DNA of 32,545 bases from a bacterium (GTDB lineage: Bacteria > Patescibacteriota > Patescibacteriia > UBA9934): positions 1 to 32,545 of the forward strand of contig JAGVNL010000010.1 in NCBI GenBank assembly GCA_020053275.1. The letters are read 5' to 3'. The notes below the pieces were generated by a model. It ran no database searches. It saw only the letters and a list, made by a program, of their open reading frames with translations, and was not told where the DNA came from. The translations under genes were made by a program, and so were the position numbers. This document shows, piece by piece, positions 1 through 6,807 of this stretch. How positions within the stretch are numbered: position 1 is the first letter of the stretch; every line of letters begins with the position of its first letter.

Positions 1-2
1 AA

Positions 3-19
3 CTCCATACATAATGGAG
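3..19. repeat. Short inverted repeat at window edge
   Basis: CTCCAT and ATGGAG form a perfect 6-bp stem around a 5-nt loop. It probably belongs to the 3' region of a gene lying before the window. No coding region is supported between 1 and 254 on either strand; that stretch holds this hairpin, two terminator-like hairpins and the promoter of the ArsR-type gene. Confidence 0.35.
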
Positions 20-60
20 CTTACACAAGACAAGGCTCGTCGCCCAGCTTCTGGCTGCCC

Positions 61-85
61 CCGCCCTTACGGGACGGGGTTTTGA
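61..85 (+). terminator. Terminator-like hairpin of an upstream gene
   Basis: A CCCCG/CGGGG-type stem with an inner CCC/GGG extension and a short TTAC loop is followed by TTTT. This fits an intrinsic terminator of a plus-strand gene ending before the window. A second weaker one lies downstream (GACAGC-TTCG-GCTGCCGTC, about 104-127) and ends in TTTTT. Confidence 0.4.
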
Positions 86-103
86 GCGGAAGTTAATAAC
101 ATT

Positions 104-127
104 CGACAGCTTCGGCTGCCGTCTTTT
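104..127 (+). terminator. UUCG-loop terminator-like hairpin
   Basis: CAGC-TTCG-GCTG, a stable tetraloop hairpin, is extended by GAC/GTC and followed by a T5 run. A similar AGCTTC-GGCTGCC core occurs about 55 bases earlier (45-59), so this may be a tandem or duplicated terminator. Confidence 0.4.
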
Positions 128-196
128 TAAGGCTTTTAGGGTATTTATATTGGCTTCTAGGTGTTCGGCTTTGAATGTGAACTCACCAAGTCCGTA

Positions 197-225
197 TTGA
201 CAGATGATTCTCGTAAGAGCATAGT
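197..225 (+). promoter_or_regulatory. Sigma-70 promoter of the ArsR-type gene
   Basis: TTGACA (197-202), a 17-nt spacer and CATAGT (220-225) make a near-consensus promoter. Transcription would start around 232, about 23 nt before the ATG at 255, so the leader is very short. Confidence 0.65.
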
Positions 226-231
226 TAAACA

Positions 232-249
232 GTTAGACAATTAACTAAC
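232..249. promoter_or_regulatory. Candidate operator in front of the ArsR-type gene
   Basis: GTTAG and CTAAC form an inverted repeat spaced by 8 nt, surrounded by further TTAA/TTAACT half-site-like sequence. It lies between the -10 box and the start codon, where an autoregulating ArsR-family repressor would be expected to bind. No binding evidence is available. Confidence 0.35.
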
Positions 250-254
250 TAATT

Positions 255-593
255 ATGCTTAGTACAAGCGAAATTCAAAAAAATCGTGAAATACTTAACG
301 AGACTGATAAGAGCATGGTAGCAACCTTTAAGGTGCTGAGTGATCTTAATCGCTACCGAATTTTCAGAATCCTCGCGGAACAACCAAAACTGACCGTCAG
401 TGCTATCGCCACAATTCTCAACATTTCGCTCCCACTCACCTCGCAGCACATCAAGATCCTTGAGAGTGCGAATATAATCCAAAAGGAACGGGATGGAAAA
501 AAAGTGTTTCCAAAACTTTATGATAGCAATCCGTTCGTACAGGCGATAGTTAAAACCATTCAAGACGCTTTGAAAATTAGTAGGATCCAATAA
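255..593 (+). CDS. ArsR-family winged-helix transcriptional regulator
   Basis: A 112-aa protein of typical size for the ArsR/SmtB family, which are dimeric winged-helix repressors. Residues about 20-100 carry the fold: an ALSDxxRxxIxxxL-like segment (FKVLSDLNRYRIFRILAEQ), a helix-turn-helix around TVSAIATILNISLPLTSQHIK, and a wing ending in GKKVFPKLYD. There are no cysteines, so the classical alpha3 thiol metal site is absent; the signal, if any, is not a classical As/Cd ligand. The start ATG sits in a TAATTATG context without a Shine-Dalgarno sequence, behind a 17-nt-spacer promoter. The lipoprotein gene begins 26 nt downstream and is probably co-transcribed. The family call is firm; the effector is unknown. 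Confidence 0.85.
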   Translation: MLSTSEIQKNREILNETDKSMVATFKVLSDLNRYRIFRILAEQPKLTVSAIATILNISLPLTSQHIKILESANIIQKERDGKKVFPKLYDSNPFVQAIVKTIQDALKISRIQ

Positions 594-619
594 ACATTTA
601 ATTCCTTAACATTAAATAT

Positions 620-1213
620 ATGAACAGAAATATCTCATTGCTGCTCACGGCGTCTGCCATACTTGTCATGATAGGTGCGGGATGTAGTTTGACTTCAGAA
701 GCTGAGTTGGCGGCTGGAACAAAATCTGCTGCAGATGACACAAGTACCCATGACACTATTTCACAAACATTTGCCAGTGAAAAAGGTCAATTCTCTTATA
801 CACTCAACTGGAGCCCACAATTGAATACTTTGTCAGAAGTTGCTCGCTCGGGAGCGTCGGAAAATGCACCAAGTTTTGAGATTGAGAATGGTGGAATAAT
901 TACTGTGGCTACTGGATGGATTGATTCGCCTGGATATAACATGGCCGACTTCATCAACGATACCTATTACAACGGTGACAATGTTTGGCCTACCGTCGAA
1001 CCAACCCCTTCGAGCGCTGGTACAACGAACCCGGTATATTATTTCTCACGGACGCCAGTAGAGAATAATTCAGCCTGCTTTGTACAGTACGCCGTCGTCA
1101 AAGATCTTAACGAAGCCCTGGCTGTGCGCATGGAGGACTGCGATAGTAATGACCTGAAAGCTGGCCAAGCCTTCGGAGACATCTATAGTGACTTAGAGAT
1201 CACCCGTAAATAA
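620..1213 (+). CDS. Small secreted lipoprotein, unknown function
   Basis: A 197-aa protein with a lipoprotein signal: positive N-terminus (MNR), hydrophobic stretch to about residue 21, then a lipobox ending IGAGC with C22 as the expected lipidation site. A threonine/serine/aspartate-rich linker (about 30-50) precedes a compact domain (about 52-197) containing [14 protein letters not shown] and a C-terminal SDLEITRK. I do not recognise a family; small CPR lipoproteins of this layout are common but uncharacterised. It follows the ArsR-type regulator by 26 nt and probably shares its promoter. Its 3' end overlaps that of the convergent Fic gene by 21 nt. Lipidation would depend on the lgt encoded at 26613. 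Confidence 0.7.
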   Translation: MNRNISLLLTASAILVMIGAGCSLTSEAELAAGTKSAADDTSTHDTISQTFASEKGQFSYTLNWSPQLNTLSEVARSGASENAPSFEIENGGIITVATGWIDSPGYNMADFINDTYYNGDNVWPTVEPTPSSAGTTNPVYYFSRTPVENNSACFVQYAVVKDLNEALAVRMEDCDSNDLKAGQAFGDIYSDLEITRK

Positions 1214-2332
1214 ATCTAGATATTCTGAAAAAACGAACATACGATTTCGTTTGAAGCCAGTTGTTTCTTTTAGAATGCCTTTCTTCTCAAAGGCTTTTAG
1301 GAGGGTAATGGTGGACTGTGGTGTTACCTTGAGCCATTCTGTAACTTGCCGGCTATTTACGATAGGTTGGGAATAGAGTTTGCTCAGAAGTTCCCTAGCG
1401 ATAGAAGCGCGACGACCAAGTGTAAGCACCTTCCGCTCTGCACGCTCACGCAAGTCAATAATCCTACGAAAGGTCTCTGTACCTTGTTTAGCCGTTTCTG
1501 CTACTCCTACTAAGAAAAACCTCAACCAATGTTCGATGTCGTTGGATGCTCTAACCATAGTGAGAGCATCGCAATACTTACCCTTATTACGCTCGAAGAA
1601 ATCTGACAAATACAATGTCGGTCTACTAAGCATATCTTTTTCGACAAGATACAAGGTAATGAGTAAACGACCAAGACGACCGTTACCATCGAGAAAGGGG
1701 TGGATCGTTTCAAATTGATAATGACTAATGGCGATACGGATTAGATTTGGCACTTCAATTTTCTTATTGTGCCAAAATTTTTCGAGATCACTTAATAAAT
1801 CCGGTAATTCAGTTGGATGAGGAGGAACGAAAACAGCGTCTTTCAGTGTCGCGCCACCAATCCAGTTTTGACTCGTTCTAATTTCACCCGGCAGTTTATG
1901 CTTGCCTCGCACGCCAGAGAGTAGAACTCTGTGTGTATCTTTTAATAGACGAATGGACAATGGCACACCAGCAAGAGCAGTAATAGCGCGATTCATTGCA
2001 TTGGTGTAATTTTGAACCTCTGACCAGTCATCGTGGCGTTCTGGATCAACTGCTTCCTCTGGTAATAAGGCCTCATCCATACCAGTTCGTGTGCCCTCAA
2101 TTCTACTGGAAGCTGTGGCTTCCTTAAGAACATGCATGCGGATAAAGAAGTCTACATCTGGCACAAGGCGAGAAAAGGCGCTTAATTCAGCAAGGTAACG
2201 GTTAGCGTCTTCAAGTAAAACGTCAATCTTTGGATCGTTCCAGGAAAATGGTTGATTGATGATTGTCGGACTAAAACTTTTGTATTCATTTTGTTGCTTG
2301 TAGAGTCCAGCTTTAAAGGAGAGATTTTGCAT
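1193..2332 (-). CDS. Fic-domain AMP transferase with C-terminal winged helix
   Basis: A 379-aa Fic/DOC family protein. Fic enzymes usually transfer AMP from ATP to a hydroxyl side chain of a target protein. The active-site motif [12 protein letters not shown] occupies residues 211-222, with the catalytic H211 and phosphate-binding GNGR intact. An inhibitory motif of the S/TxxxE(G/N) type, SSRIEG, sits at 75-80, upstream of the core as in class II Fic proteins, so basal activity is probably autoinhibited by E79. The N-terminal part resembles the Fic_N region. Residues about 310-370 look like a winged helix ([20 protein letters not shown]), the SoFic-like architecture. No antitoxin partner gene is adjacent. 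The target is unknown. Confidence 0.88.
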   Translation of the reverse strand: MQNLSFKAGLYKQQNEYKSFSPTIINQPFSWNDPKIDVLLEDANRYLAELSAFSRLVPDVDFFIRMHVLKEATASSRIEGTRTGMDEALLPEEAVDPERHDDWSEVQNYTNAMNRAITALAGVPLSIRLLKDTHRVLLSGVRGKHKLPGEIRTSQNWIGGATLKDAVFVPPHPTELPDLLSDLEKFWHNKKIEVPNLIRIAISHYQFETIHPFLDGNGRLGRLLITLYLVEKDMLSRPTLYLSDFFERNKGKYCDALTMVRASNDIEHWLRFFLVGVAETAKQGTETFRRIIDLRERAERKVLTLGRRASIARELLSKLYSQPIVNSRQVTEWLKVTPQSTITLLKAFEKKGILKETTGFKRNRMFVFSEYLDLFTGDL

Positions 2333-2492
2333 AGTAATTGTTCTTTTAATATGATTTTCTATATGTAAAGTATAGGCATCAACTTAGAATAAGTCAAACT
2401 ATAGGTAAAGTTGGCGTCAAAGCATGAGTTCAGATGGCAGGTACCCCGCAAACTAGACACATTGTCTCGTTTCAAGGCATATTCAATGCCAT

Positions 2493-2618
2493 ATGCCTCG
2501 CCATACAGATCAAGCCACTAAAGATGAGATATTATCAGCTATCAAAGACGGCCTAAGCGTGGCCGACGCTGCCATTAAATATACTAAATCCACTCAGACC
2601 AGGGCAGTGAGTATGTGA
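2493..2618 (+). pseudogene. Transposase OrfA N-terminal fragment
   Basis: A 41-codon remnant beginning MPRHTDQATKDEILSAIK and continuing with GLSVADAAIKYTKS, a helix-turn-helix start typical of IS3-family OrfA proteins. After residue 33 or so it runs into sequence that in the next frame is OrfB, so the junction of an internal deletion lies near 2588-2594. It ends at a TGA overlapping the OrfB fragment. It is too short to act as a transposase on its own. Confidence 0.65.
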
Positions 2619-2899
2619 GCGGCAGTTATGAACTACTACTTGAGGCTCACGGCACCAAAGCCTCACAAAGTAAGAAGTCATCCCCATGGGAAAACTGCTA
2701 CCAGGAGTCGTTCTACAGTGGCTTTAAGCTCGAGTTTGGTAACCCGGCTCGCTTCCATGACCTAGGCGAACTTGCCGAAGCAGTCCATCGCCAGATACAC
2801 TACTACAACACCAGGAGAATCCACACCGCTCTGAAGATGCCACCAGTGACTTACAGGATTCACCAAGAGAACAAAATAGCAGTCCTCATGACCGCCTAA
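2588..2899 (+). pseudogene. IS3-family OrfB (DDE integrase) C-terminal fragment
   Basis: The open frame starts after a stop at 2585 and encodes the last part of an rve integrase core. The second catalytic aspartate is in HSDQGSEY, and 35 residues later comes the glutamate in NCYQESFY, the exact D-35-E spacing of the family. The tail HYYNTRRIHTALKMPPVTY is the conserved IS3 C-terminus. The first catalytic aspartate and the whole N-terminal half are missing, so it cannot be catalytic. A GTG at 2615 could start a shorter product, but there is no convincing ribosome binding site. Confidence 0.85.
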
Positions 2900-3009
2900 T
2901 ACCCAACTAATTTACCGCCTCGAAAGGTTGCAAATGTGTCCAAAGAACGGGGTACCTGCCAGCCCTGTCGTTTCTAAGGATAATTTTCTGCAAAGAAAAA
3001 GTCTCTTTT

Positions 3010-4452
3010 ATGAAATTCATTCATCCAGCTGACGAACAGAGAGAGCTGACTTATCAGGATGTTTTTATTCTTCCGCAATATTCCGACATTGGTTCAAGGA
3101 TGGAGGTGAATGTAGCGCCAATAAGTCATACACCGCTAACGATTCCAGTAGTGGTTGCAAATATGAACGCGGTGGCTGGTAGACGGATGGCAGAAACGGT
3201 GACAAGACGAGGTGGGATTGTTGTTTTGCCGCAAGACAAAACTATTGAGCAGATTAGGTTATCTGTTGAGTACATAAAAAAATGTCATCCAATTATTGAG
3301 ACGCCAGTCATTTTAGATGAAACGCAGACCTTACAAACTGCTCTCAATCTAATCAATAAACGATCACACGGCGCGGTGTTTGTGACTGACGACCAAGGCA
3401 AGCCCGTCGGAATCTTCACAGAAAAAGATGCGGCGATGCGCGACTTGCATACTCCAGTTGCCAATGCAATGACTAGGGATTTGATTACCATGCCTGACAC
3501 TTCTTCCCCACTAGAAATCTATAACAAACTAATTGCGACTCGGCTTAATATAATGCCGCTAGTCAACAGTGCGGGCCGGCTGGTCGGCGTACTGACCAAG
3601 ATGGGTGCATTGCGATCCCAGTTCTATAAACCTGCGTTGAACACAAAAGGTGAATTTTATACGGCTGTAGCGGTTGGAGCTGGTTCCGGATTGGAAGACA
3701 GAGTTACTAAACTACTTGAAGCAGGCGTCGATTTAATTGTGCTGGATACCGCACACGGTCACCAACAACGAATGGTTGATGCAATTAGGTTGGTACGAGC
3801 AATGCTCGATCCTGCAGCGTCGCTTTGTGCTGGTAACATTGTGACGGCTGGAGCTGCTGAACAGTTTATTTCTGCTGGTGCCAATATTCTAAAAGTTGGC
3901 GTGGGGCCAGGCGCTATGTGCTCAACCCGAATGATGACTGGTGTTGGCCGGCCACAGTTTAGTGCCGTACTAGAAACTGCTCGTGTAGCCAGTCAGAATG
4001 GTGCTGAAGTTTGGGCCGACGGCGGCATTAAATATCCTAGGGATGTGGCGTTGGCAGTAGCAGCCGGAGCTACTGCTGCATATTTTGGTAGCTGGTTTGC
4101 GGGAACATACGAGAGTGCCGCCGATTTACAAAAAGATGAACAGGGGCGTTGGTATAAGGAAAACTTTGGTATGGCTAGCAATCGTGCGGTCGTTGGTCGA
4201 AACTCAGAGCTGGATGCTTTTGCTAATGCACAAAAAGAATTTTTCCAAGAAGGTATTAGCCATAGCAAAATGTATTTGAAGCCTGGCGAAGAAAGTGCTG
4301 AGGATATTCTTGATCGCATCACCTTTGGCTTGCGCAGCGCTTGTACATATTCTGGCGCCAAATCATTAAAGGAATTTTCTGAAAAAGCAATCATCAGCAG
4401 TCAAACCGACGCTGGCTATCAAGAAGGTAAGCCTGTTTATGAGCGGTGGTAA
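3010..4452 (+). CDS. guaB1: GuaB1-type IMPDH-family protein, probable GMP reductase
   Basis: A 480-aa TIM-barrel protein with a CBS-domain pair inserted at about residues 95-205. It tracks the actinobacterial GuaB1 subgroup closely as I recall it: VVVANMNAVAGRRMAE, RRGGIVVLPQD, DTAHGHQ, the catalytic loop GVGPGAMCSTRMMTG with C304, then WADGGIKYPRDVALA and GSWFAGTYES. The AMCSTRMMTGVGRPQ loop differs from canonical IMPDH (SICTTR...GVGVPQ) and approaches GMP reductases. Mycobacterial GuaB1 has been reported to be a CBS-containing GMP reductase (GMP to IMP, NADPH), so salvage or pool balancing is more likely than de novo GMP synthesis. This assignment by subgroup is inference. The gene starts 48 nt after an IS remnant, which may have replaced its promoter, and is followed after 20 nt by a Nudix gene. 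Confidence 0.88.
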   Translation: MKFIHPADEQRELTYQDVFILPQYSDIGSRMEVNVAPISHTPLTIPVVVANMNAVAGRRMAETVTRRGGIVVLPQDKTIEQIRLSVEYIKKCHPIIETPVILDETQTLQTALNLINKRSHGAVFVTDDQGKPVGIFTEKDAAMRDLHTPVANAMTRDLITMPDTSSPLEIYNKLIATRLNIMPLVNSAGRLVGVLTKMGALRSQFYKPALNTKGEFYTAVAVGAGSGLEDRVTKLLEAGVDLIVLDTAHGHQQRMVDAIRLVRAMLDPAASLCAGNIVTAGAAEQFISAGANILKVGVGPGAMCSTRMMTGVGRPQFSAVLETARVASQNGAEVWADGGIKYPRDVALAVAAGATAAYFGSWFAGTYESAADLQKDEQGRWYKENFGMASNRAVVGRNSELDAFANAQKEFFQEGISHSKMYLKPGEESAEDILDRITFGLRSACTYSGAKSLKEFSEKAIISSQTDAGYQEGKPVYERW

Positions 4453-4472
4453 GGTGTAATTAATTTCTGTCT

Positions 4473-4907
4473 ATGAATGCAATACAGTTTGGTGAAGAGA
4501 TAATAAATCCTATCAATCGCCTTTCGGTTTACGGAGTTATCTTGAATGAGAGCAAACAGATTTTAGTGGCTAATGTCAACGGGAAGTATCATTTACCCGG
4601 TGGTGGAATTGATGCGGGCGAGGATGATATTCAGGCATTGAAACGGGAGATATTGGAGGAGACAGGGTATGAGATTACAGACATAAAGTTGATTGGAAAA
4701 GCAAACCAGTTTATCCCAAATGCATCTGTCGGACCGATGAATAAAATTGGAACATTCTATTCTGCTCTAGCTGGTGCTTAAGATATTTCAAAACGCGTTG
4801 AGCTGGATCATCTGCCTGAATGGATTAAGTACGATAAATTAATGGCTGCACCGATGGCAGAGTTTCAGAAATGGGCGGTGACCAAAGTGTTCGAGGCTCA
4901 TAAATAG
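4473..4907 (+). pseudogene. Nudix hydrolase interrupted by an in-frame TAA
   Basis: Codons 1-102 encode a Nudix fold with an intact Nudix box, G-x5-E-x7-REILEETGY (about residues 47-69), the metal-binding motif of nucleoside-diphosphate-linked hydrolases. A TAA at 4779-4781 interrupts the frame; the same frame then stays open for 41 more codons (DISKRVELDHLPEWIKYDKL...KWAVTKVFEAHK) to a TAG at 4905. Those residues look like the expected C-terminal helix, so the full gene would be 144 codons. Either this is a decaying gene or the 102-aa product retains activity. Because the stop is TAA, the UGA-to-glycine recoding known in some CPR lineages cannot explain it. It lies 20 nt after the guaB1-like gene. 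A sequencing error is possible. Confidence 0.75.
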
Positions 4908-4916
4908 TTATGTTTC

Positions 4917-4926
4917 GTGCTATACT
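4917..4926 (+). promoter_or_regulatory. Extended -10 promoter before the RhuM-like fragment
   Basis: TGCTATACT matches an extended -10 element (TGn plus TATACT at 4921-4926). No clear -35 box is seen 17 nt upstream. The same TGCTATACT string recurs before the small ORF at 6184 (6149-6157), suggesting a shared promoter class. Confidence 0.4.
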
Positions 4927-4937
4927 CATGGTGAAGA

Positions 4938-5033
4938 ATGAGGAATATCAAACCTGATAACGGAATGATAATCTGCCAAGCTGCCGACGGCACGCCCAGA
5001 ATTGAAGTGCGTGTTGAAGATGAATTGGCTTAA
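4938..5033 (+). pseudogene. RhuM/YfdM-like N-terminal fragment (mini-ORF)
   Basis: A 31-codon ORF whose second half, MIICQAADGTPRIEVRVEDE, matches the N-terminal signature of the virulence-protein RhuM family (IIIYQAxDGxxxIDVRLExETVW...). It ends at LA-TAA precisely where RhuM proteins normally continue. An internal ATG at 4965 would start at the conserved MIIxQ. I read it as a remnant of a once longer gene, although it retains an extended -10 promoter 12 nt upstream and could still be made as a peptide. Confidence 0.5.
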
Positions 5034-5038
5034 AATGC

Positions 5039-5063
5039 AACTGTTAAGAAATTATTAACAGTT
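5039..5063. repeat. Perfect inverted repeat 8 nt before the DUF2914 gene
   Basis: AACTGTTAA and TTAACAGTT form a perfect 9-bp dyad around a 7-nt centre, ending 8 nt before the ATG at 5072. It is A/T-rich with no T tract after it, so an operator or translation-blocking hairpin is more plausible than a terminator. Confidence 0.45.
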
Positions 5064-5071
5064 CAGAAAGT

Positions 5072-6136
5072 ATGCTCACACAGAGATTAAAGGAAACGAG
5101 AACTTATAAACGGCTGTCCGAGCTCGCAAAAAAATACGAGCGGTTTACGATGCCGTTCATGTTGTTGGCTGGTACAACCACGGACGCGTTGCAGTTTAGG
5201 TTATTAAGTTTACACACGACGCTGATTATTAGTATTGTGTATGCCGTTATTTGCGCTGGCACGATGATGATAATTGTTGCGCCGATTAGAGGCGAGAATA
5301 AAGTTTTACGCTACGCTAGATTGATCGCGCCATTCTTACAGCAATTCACCATTGGTTCCCTGCTGAGTACGGCGCTGTTGTTCTACTGGTTTAGTGGAGC
5401 AATCTCTGTTAGCTGGCCGATCATTGGCATAATTGCCGTTATAATGGTGGTGAATGAAGCAGCACGGCAGGTTGTTACGAGACCTGGTGTACAGTTTGGT
5501 ATTTTCTCTTTTGCCATCATCTCACTGTCGTCGACGCTGTCGGCATTCATTTTTAATTCACTGGAACCGTGGGTGTTTGTGGTCGGCGTGTTAGCAAGCA
5601 TAACATTGCTCGGTGGTTATTTGGTACTCTTCCTCAATGTTGGTGAACGGCATGACGCACAGCGCACGCACTGGCTGACGGTGGTTGGCATTGCCACTTT
5701 TTTGACGATTTTCTATTTTGCGAATGTCATTCCTCCCATTCCACTTTCATTACGGGAAGCAAAGATTGTTTATAATGTCGCCCGCAGTGATGGAGAGTAT
5801 CTACTGGTGAGTCAACCAGAAAATTGGTTAGAGAAACTTATTCCGAGCGTCACCATGACCATTAAACAAGGTGAACCGATTTATGCTTTTACAAATGTTT
5901 CGGCGCCGACTGATTTGCAAGCAACATTGGTGCATCGCTGGCAATTTTATGATGATGTGAGTAAAAAGTGGGTCTCGAAAAGCGTGTTAAGTTATCAGAT
6001 GACTGGCGGACGGAGTGAAGGTTACCGAGGCTACTCTTACAAAACTAGTTTGCTGGCTGGAAAGTGGCGCGTAAGTATCGAAACGGCGCGAGGTCAGGTG
6101 CTGGCACGAGTTCCATTCTTTCTAGTGTATAAATAA
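5072..6136 (+). CDS. Polytopic membrane protein with C-terminal DUF2914 domain
   Basis: A 354-aa protein with about six hydrophobic segments between residues 25 and 215 (for example LISIVYAVICAGTMMIIVA and LTVVGIATFLTIFYFANVI), then an extracytoplasmic or cytoplasmic domain. The end of that domain (HRWQFYDDVSKKWVSKSVLSY ... GKWRVSIETARGQVLARVPF) carries the HRWxFYD and W-R-V-x-(V/I)-E-T-x-x-G-x-x-L signature of DUF2914. The biochemical role of the family is unknown. The N-terminus has a basic cytoplasmic stretch (RLKETRTYKRLSELAKKYERF). An inverted repeat lies just upstream of the start. No ribosome binding site is evident. It appears monocistronic, ending 47 nt before the next small ORF. Confidence 0.8.
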   Translation: MLTQRLKETRTYKRLSELAKKYERFTMPFMLLAGTTTDALQFRLLSLHTTLIISIVYAVICAGTMMIIVAPIRGENKVLRYARLIAPFLQQFTIGSLLSTALLFYWFSGAISVSWPIIGIIAVIMVVNEAARQVVTRPGVQFGIFSFAIISLSSTLSAFIFNSLEPWVFVVGVLASITLLGGYLVLFLNVGERHDAQRTHWLTVVGIATFLTIFYFANVIPPIPLSLREAKIVYNVARSDGEYLLVSQPENWLEKLIPSVTMTIKQGEPIYAFTNVSAPTDLQATLVHRWQFYDDVSKKWVSKSVLSYQMTGGRSEGYRGYSYKTSLLAGKWRVSIETARGQVLARVPFFLVYK

Positions 6137-6148
6137 TCTGGCGATATG

Positions 6149-6157
6149 TGCTATACT
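6149..6157 (+). promoter_or_regulatory. Extended -10 promoter before the MGKGD small ORF
   Basis: TGCTATACT (TATACT at 6152-6157) repeats the string seen at 4918-4926. Transcription from it would start near 6164, giving a roughly 20-nt A/T-rich leader to the ATG at 6184. Confidence 0.4.
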
Positions 6158-6183
6158 ATACTTATGAATCTTAAATAAATTAT

Positions 6184-6264
6184 ATGGGCAAAGGAGACGC
6201 ACGACAAAATAGAGATGTTAAGAAACCAAGTAAGGCACAAATTGCCAAGAAGGCTCGGGCCTAA
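6184..6264 (+). CDS. Tiny basic protein, MGKGD...KKP type
   Basis: A 26-aa ORF, beginning MGKGDARQNRDVKKPSKAQ and ending IAKKARA, almost entirely charged and basic (Lys/Arg). Short basic proteins starting MxKGxxxxNxxVKKPKK are found across bacteria and are often left unannotated; their role is unknown, and an RNA- or ribosome-associated role is only a guess from charge. The start is preceded by an extended -10 promoter but no Shine-Dalgarno sequence. Its stop lies just before the convergent end of the Fur-family gene. The resemblance is from memory, so confidence is moderate. Confidence 0.5.
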   Translation: MGKGDARQNRDVKKPSKAQIAKKARA

Positions 6265-6265
6265 A

Positions 6266-6745
6266 CTAGAGGCTAATACATTTCCTGCAGAGGCCGAAGA
6301 GTTCGACCGTATGCTCATTCACAGTCGCAAAGTTGCGGCTGTTTTTGATAGCAGTTCTTATTAGAGAAGTTGCGCCACAACCATAAAAGTCTTCGACCAG
6401 TCCGCAGCTAGTGCAGACAATATGGTGGTGATCATCAAGATGCTCGATTATCTCGTAATCGAGATGACCGTGGCGGAGGTTGACTTCGCGGATCAATCCC
6501 TTCTGCCTGAAAGAATCGATAACGCGATAGATGGTAACGGAATTAATGGGAGGAGAGGCTTGTATGGTGGGAAGGGATGGGAGGGCGGCCGCAACTTCTT
6601 GCACACTAATGGGGTGGGTGCTGTTTTTGAAGATTTTGAGGACGGCAAGTCGAGGCCTAGTCACCTTGAGACCGCACTGTGCGAGCATTGTTGCGAGCTC
6701 GGAGTGAACAGGTGTTAATCTGGTTGGTTTGGCTGGCGTTGGCAT
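6266..6745 (-). CDS. zur: Fur-family regulator, probable zinc-responsive Zur
   Basis: About 159 aa from the ATG at 6745; an in-frame GTG at 6757 could add four residues, but the ATG has the local AATTATG context. The Fur architecture is clear: a winged-helix domain (about residues 15-90, with the VTRPRLAVLKIF and NSVTIYRVIDSF helices) and a C-terminal metal-binding/dimerisation domain with DDHHHIVCTSCGLVEDF and a second C-x2-C pair (CRKC) near the end. The four cysteines form the structural zinc site typical of Zur and Fur. Fur-family repressors bind operator DNA when metallated. Its head-to-head position against znuA-znuC-znuB, with a dyad in the shared 62-nt region, argues for zinc rather than iron. 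Confidence 0.85.
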   Translation of the reverse strand: MPTPAKPTRLTPVHSELATMLAQCGLKVTRPRLAVLKIFKNSTHPISVQEVAAALPSLPTIQASPPINSVTIYRVIDSFRQKGLIREVNLRHGHLDYEIIEHLDDHHHIVCTSCGLVEDFYGCGATSLIRTAIKNSRNFATVNEHTVELFGLCRKCISL

Positions 6746-6779
6746 AATTGACACCAAGCTAACACACTGCTATTCTAAA

Positions 6780-6794
6780 TGCAAGTTAGTTGCA
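6780..6794. promoter_or_regulatory. Candidate Zur operator between zur and znuA
   Basis: TGCAA-GTTAG-TTGCA is a perfect 5-bp dyad with a 5-nt centre, in the 62-nt space between the divergent zur and znuA starts. It would be positioned to block both promoters. It does not match the classical Fur box, as expected for lineage-specific Zur sites. There is no direct evidence of binding. Confidence 0.4.
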
Positions 6795-6807
6795 ACAAGT
6801 AGAGCCT

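Larger units (their letters stand above)
2435..2961 (+). mobile_element. Internally deleted IS3-type insertion element
   Basis: The ends are a perfect 14-bp inverted repeat, TGGCAGGTACCCCG at 2435-2448 and its complement at 2948-2961. Imperfect similarity extends inward to a shared GACACATT on each side. The TG...CA termini and the content (start of an OrfA-like helix-turn-helix protein joined to the last part of a DDE integrase) match the IS3 family. The 527-bp length is far below the usual 1.2-1.5 kb, so the middle is missing. I see no target-site duplication. The right end lies 48 nt before the guaB1-like gene. Confidence 0.8.

Noticed and set aside
249-590. Minus-strand 113-aa ORF opposite the ArsR-type gene
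   Set aside because: No domain, promoter or start context; the plus strand encodes a clear winged-helix protein.
1380-1718. 112-aa plus-strand ORF within the Fic gene
   Set aside because: It is antisense to the Fic catalytic and winged-helix region with no start signal.
4779-4781. Recoded stop in the Nudix gene
   Set aside because: The codon is TAA; known CPR recoding concerns TGA, and other genes here end normally in TAA.
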